Shown here: positions 4,274 through 6,183 of the stretch, piece after piece
Numbering within the stretch: position 1 is the first letter of the stretch
How the letters are laid out: each line of letters opens with the position of its first letter
From: an archaeon
Lineage (GTDB): Archaea > Altiarchaeota > Altiarchaeia > IMC4 > QMZM01
NCBI GenBank assembly: GCA_029933895.1
Contig: JAOZNG010000075.1
Span: forward strand, 1 to 6,183
Direction of reading: 5' to 3'
Length of the DNA: 6,183 nt
Program-made: the position numbers and the translations under genes
Notes under the pieces: generated by a model
Seen by the model: the letters and a program-made list of their open reading frames with translations, nothing else
Database searches by the model: none
Told to the model about the DNA's origin: nothing

Positions 4274-5320
4274 ATGAAACGGATAAATATAGATGAGCTG
4301 TACACTAAGAAACGCCTCCGGTGGTCGTTAACGATCATTTGTTTAGCACTCGGACTTATTTTATCAATAATATTTGCTCTTTCTATTGGTCCTGTAGACA
4401 TACCCATGACTACAGTGTTTAAAATATTATTCCTATTTCCTCAATCCTGGCCGGATAATTATGGCATAATTGTAATGAAAGTACGCCTACCAAGGATACT
4501 ATTATGTGCATTAGTCGGCTCGGCTCTTGCCGTCGCAGGTTGTGCGATGCAGGGATTATTTAAAAATCCTATGGCCTCTCCATACATTCTTGGTATATCT
4601 TCAGGAGCAGCATTCGGTGCGTCACTAAGTATTGTTTTGGGAATTAGTCTTGGAACAGGTGTTTTTGCTGTTCCATATATGGCCTTTATCTTTGCACTCA
4701 TCACAATATTCTTGGTTTACAATCTCGCAAAGGTAGAGGGAAGGGTTCACATGGAAACTCTCCTACTTGCAGGTATCGCAGTAGGTACCTTTTTTGCAGC
4801 ACAAGTATCTCTTATGGAATATATCGCCGGGGAAGAGCTCCGTAGCATAGTTTTCTGGTTGATGGGGGGATTTTGGGCTAGTTCTTGGGATAAAGTGGCT
4901 ATTGCGTTTCCATTAACCCTTCTGGGTGTTGGAGCTATGATGTTTTTTAGTCGCGACCTGAACATCATCTTGATGGGTGAAGACCATGCTTTGGATTTGG
5001 GCATAAATGTGGAATCTGTTAAGAAGATTATTTTGATTTTTGCATCTTTGGTAACTGCTGCTGCGGTTTCAGTGAGTGGCACTATTGGGTTTGTAGGGCT
5101 CATAATACCGCACATTATGAGGATTATTGTAGGCCCAGACCATCGTATTTTAATACCATCTTCATGCTTAGTGGGAGCGATGTTCCTGATATGGACCGAC
5201 ACATTAGCGCGAACTATTATTCAGCCAACAGAACTCCCCGTAGGCATAATTACGGCGTCCTTTGGCGCTCCATTTTTCTTATACCTCCTAAGAAAAAGGA
5301 AGAGAGTTACAGGGTGGTGA
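4274..5320 (+). CDS. btuC: BtuC/FecCD-type ABC transporter permease
   Basis: This 348-aa integral membrane protein belongs to the FecCD family, with about ten hydrophobic helices expected. Family landmarks are RLPRILLCALVGSALAVAG (71-89) leading into MQGLFKNPMASPYILGISSG (92-111), the SGTIGFVGLIIPHIMR region (268-283), which includes the cytoplasmic loop contacting the ATPase, and ELPVGIITASFGAPFF near the end (320-335). Length is normal for the family. The frame stays open upstream to an ATG at 4166, but those 36 codons overlap the radical SAM gene out of frame and read unlike a permease; ATG 4274, one nt after the preceding stop, gives MKRINIDELY and a conventional short cytoplasmic N-terminus. 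The ribosome site is weak (GTGTGG), suggesting translational coupling. It should act as a homodimer forming the import channel. Specificity cannot be read from the sequence. Confidence 0.9.
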   Translation: MKRINIDELYTKKRLRWSLTIICLALGLILSIIFALSIGPVDIPMTTVFKILFLFPQSWPDNYGIIVMKVRLPRILLCALVGSALAVAGCAMQGLFKNPMASPYILGISSGAAFGASLSIVLGISLGTGVFAVPYMAFIFALITIFLVYNLAKVEGRVHMETLLLAGIAVGTFFAAQVSLMEYIAGEELRSIVFWLMGGFWASSWDKVAIAFPLTLLGVGAMMFFSRDLNIILMGEDHALDLGINVESVKKIILIFASLVTAAAVSVSGTIGFVGLIIPHIMRIIVGPDHRILIPSSCLVGAMFLIWTDTLARTIIQPTELPVGIITASFGAPFFLYLLRKRKRVTGW

Positions 5321-5321
5321 G

Positions 5322-6113
5322 ATGAAACTTAATATTAATGGGATTACCTTTTTTTACGATAGTGTCAAGGCATTAGATGATATTACATTTGAGGTGAATG
5401 AGGGGGAAGTCTTGGGTGTTATCGGTCCTAATGGCTCAGGAAAAACAACACTTCTTCGATGCATTAACATGGCGTTAAAACCTAAAGTGGGGACGGTATT
5501 TATTGACGGAGAAAATATATTAGAATTGGATAGAAAGGATATTGCTAAAAAAATCGCTGTTGTCCCGCAGAACTCTACAATACGTTTTCCATTCACACTT
5601 TTTGATATAGTTTTGATGGGCAGAACTCCTCATTTAGGTAGATTGGATAGAGAAACACCGGAGGATATTGAGATTGCGAAAAAAGCTATGAAAATAACGA
5701 AAACTCTGCATCTCGCTGATAGGTTGATAGATGAAGTCAGTGGGGGCGAGAGGCAACGGGTGATCATTGCAAGGGCATTAACACAGGAACCAAAAATTTT
5801 ATTGCTGGATGAGCCCACATTACATTTAGATATAAATCACCAATTAGAAATTTTGGAATTGATTAAAAAGTTAGCCAGAAAAAATAAATTGATAGTAATT
5901 TTGACATCACATGATCTTAATCTGGCAAGTAGATACTGCGATAGACTGGTGCTTCTCAACACAGGCAGAATATATTCTATAGGGAAACCTCAAAATGTTC
6001 TTACCCGAGATAACATAAAGGAAGTGTACAACATTGAAGTTGAAATCAACTATAATAAGAGAACAAAATCTCTAAATATAATACCCGTAGCGGTGATAAA
6101 TACCAAACTGTAA
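5322..6113 (+). CDS. btuD: BtuD/FepC-type ABC transporter ATP-binding protein
   Basis: This 263-aa cytoplasmic ATPase powers the importer. Motifs in order are an aromatic F10/F11/Y12 near the A-loop position, Walker A GPNGSGKTT (35-43), Q-loop VPQN with Q83, signature VSGGERQR (139-146), Walker B ILLLDEP (159-165), a D-loop at LHLDI (167-171) and switch histidine H197 in TSHDLN. All catalytic residues are present, so the protein should be active. The C-terminal 25-30 residues (IEVEINYNKRTKSLNIIPV) form the short tail seen in this subfamily. The start is well supported by GGTGGTGA (5313-5320), which overlaps the stop of the permease gene one nt upstream. It is the last gene of the operon. Cobamide, heme and siderophore importers share this subunit type, so the name rests on the operon as a whole. 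Confidence 0.92.
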   Translation: MKLNINGITFFYDSVKALDDITFEVNEGEVLGVIGPNGSGKTTLLRCINMALKPKVGTVFIDGENILELDRKDIAKKIAVVPQNSTIRFPFTLFDIVLMGRTPHLGRLDRETPEDIEIAKKAMKITKTLHLADRLIDEVSGGERQRVIIARALTQEPKILLLDEPTLHLDINHQLEILELIKKLARKNKLIVILTSHDLNLASRYCDRLVLLNTGRIYSIGKPQNVLTRDNIKEVYNIEVEINYNKRTKSLNIIPVAVINTKL

Positions 6114-6183
6114 ACTATTTGAGAAGGCAAACGCACACCCCTTTAAGACCACCAAATGCTCTTCCTCCATGATTGCGTATAAC

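Noticed and set aside
4747..5202. 151-codon minus-strand frame opposite the permease
   Set aside because: It is a shadow of a well-supported membrane protein gene, with no independent evidence.
6072..6170. Short minus-strand frame starting MEEEHLVVLKG near the right edge
   Set aside because: It stops after about 32 codons, overlaps the end of btuD and shows no family motif; the 70-nt tail of the window is left unassigned.

Overview
This window looks like a piece of an archaeal chromosome, most likely euryarchaeal. Start codons are preceded by GGTGG/GGTGGTGA ribosome sites. Promoters have the BRE + TATA layout about 50 nt upstream of the start codon. The large ATPase belongs to a family typical of archaea. 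I cannot name the species; a methanogen, ANME-like or Archaeoglobus-like lineage is only a guess.

Left part (1-2320, clearly GC-rich, accessory in character). A RelB/RelE-like toxin-antitoxin pair lies on the minus strand (antitoxin 300-503, toxin 43-303, 4-nt overlap). A 442-aa archaeal-type ATPase with an AAA core, a winged-helix-like segment and a degenerate nuclease-like C-terminus lies on the plus strand (811-2139). The ATPase gene sits between two copies of a 56-bp direct repeat (647-702 and 2178-2233, 53/56 identical). Each copy can form an 8-bp hairpin, and on the minus strand both keep the same reading frame, so they look like relics of the 3' end of one mobile gene; an IS200/IS605-type tnpB tail is my tentative reading. 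Two TGTTAA-N6-TTAACA palindromes bracket the TATA box of the ATPase gene, and a different palindrome sits on the promoter of the toxin-antitoxin operon.

Middle (about 2234-2611). This is a gene-poor transition to AT-rich DNA. It holds several short inverted repeats and an apparent archaeal promoter for the next operon. I see no cobalamin riboswitch and no convincing gene.

Right part (2612-6113, AT-rich, tightly packed). This is a four-gene plus-strand operon: a membrane-anchored BtuF-like substrate-binding protein, a 237-aa radical SAM enzyme, a BtuC/FecCD-type permease and a BtuD-type ATPase. Gaps between genes are 11, 1 and 1 nt. The three transport proteins form a complete class II importer for a cobamide or iron-chelate type ligand. 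The radical SAM gene, inserted between the binding protein and the permease, is the most unusual part and suggests that the imported metal complex or cofactor is processed by, or used by, that enzyme. The last 70 nt contain nothing I can identify.
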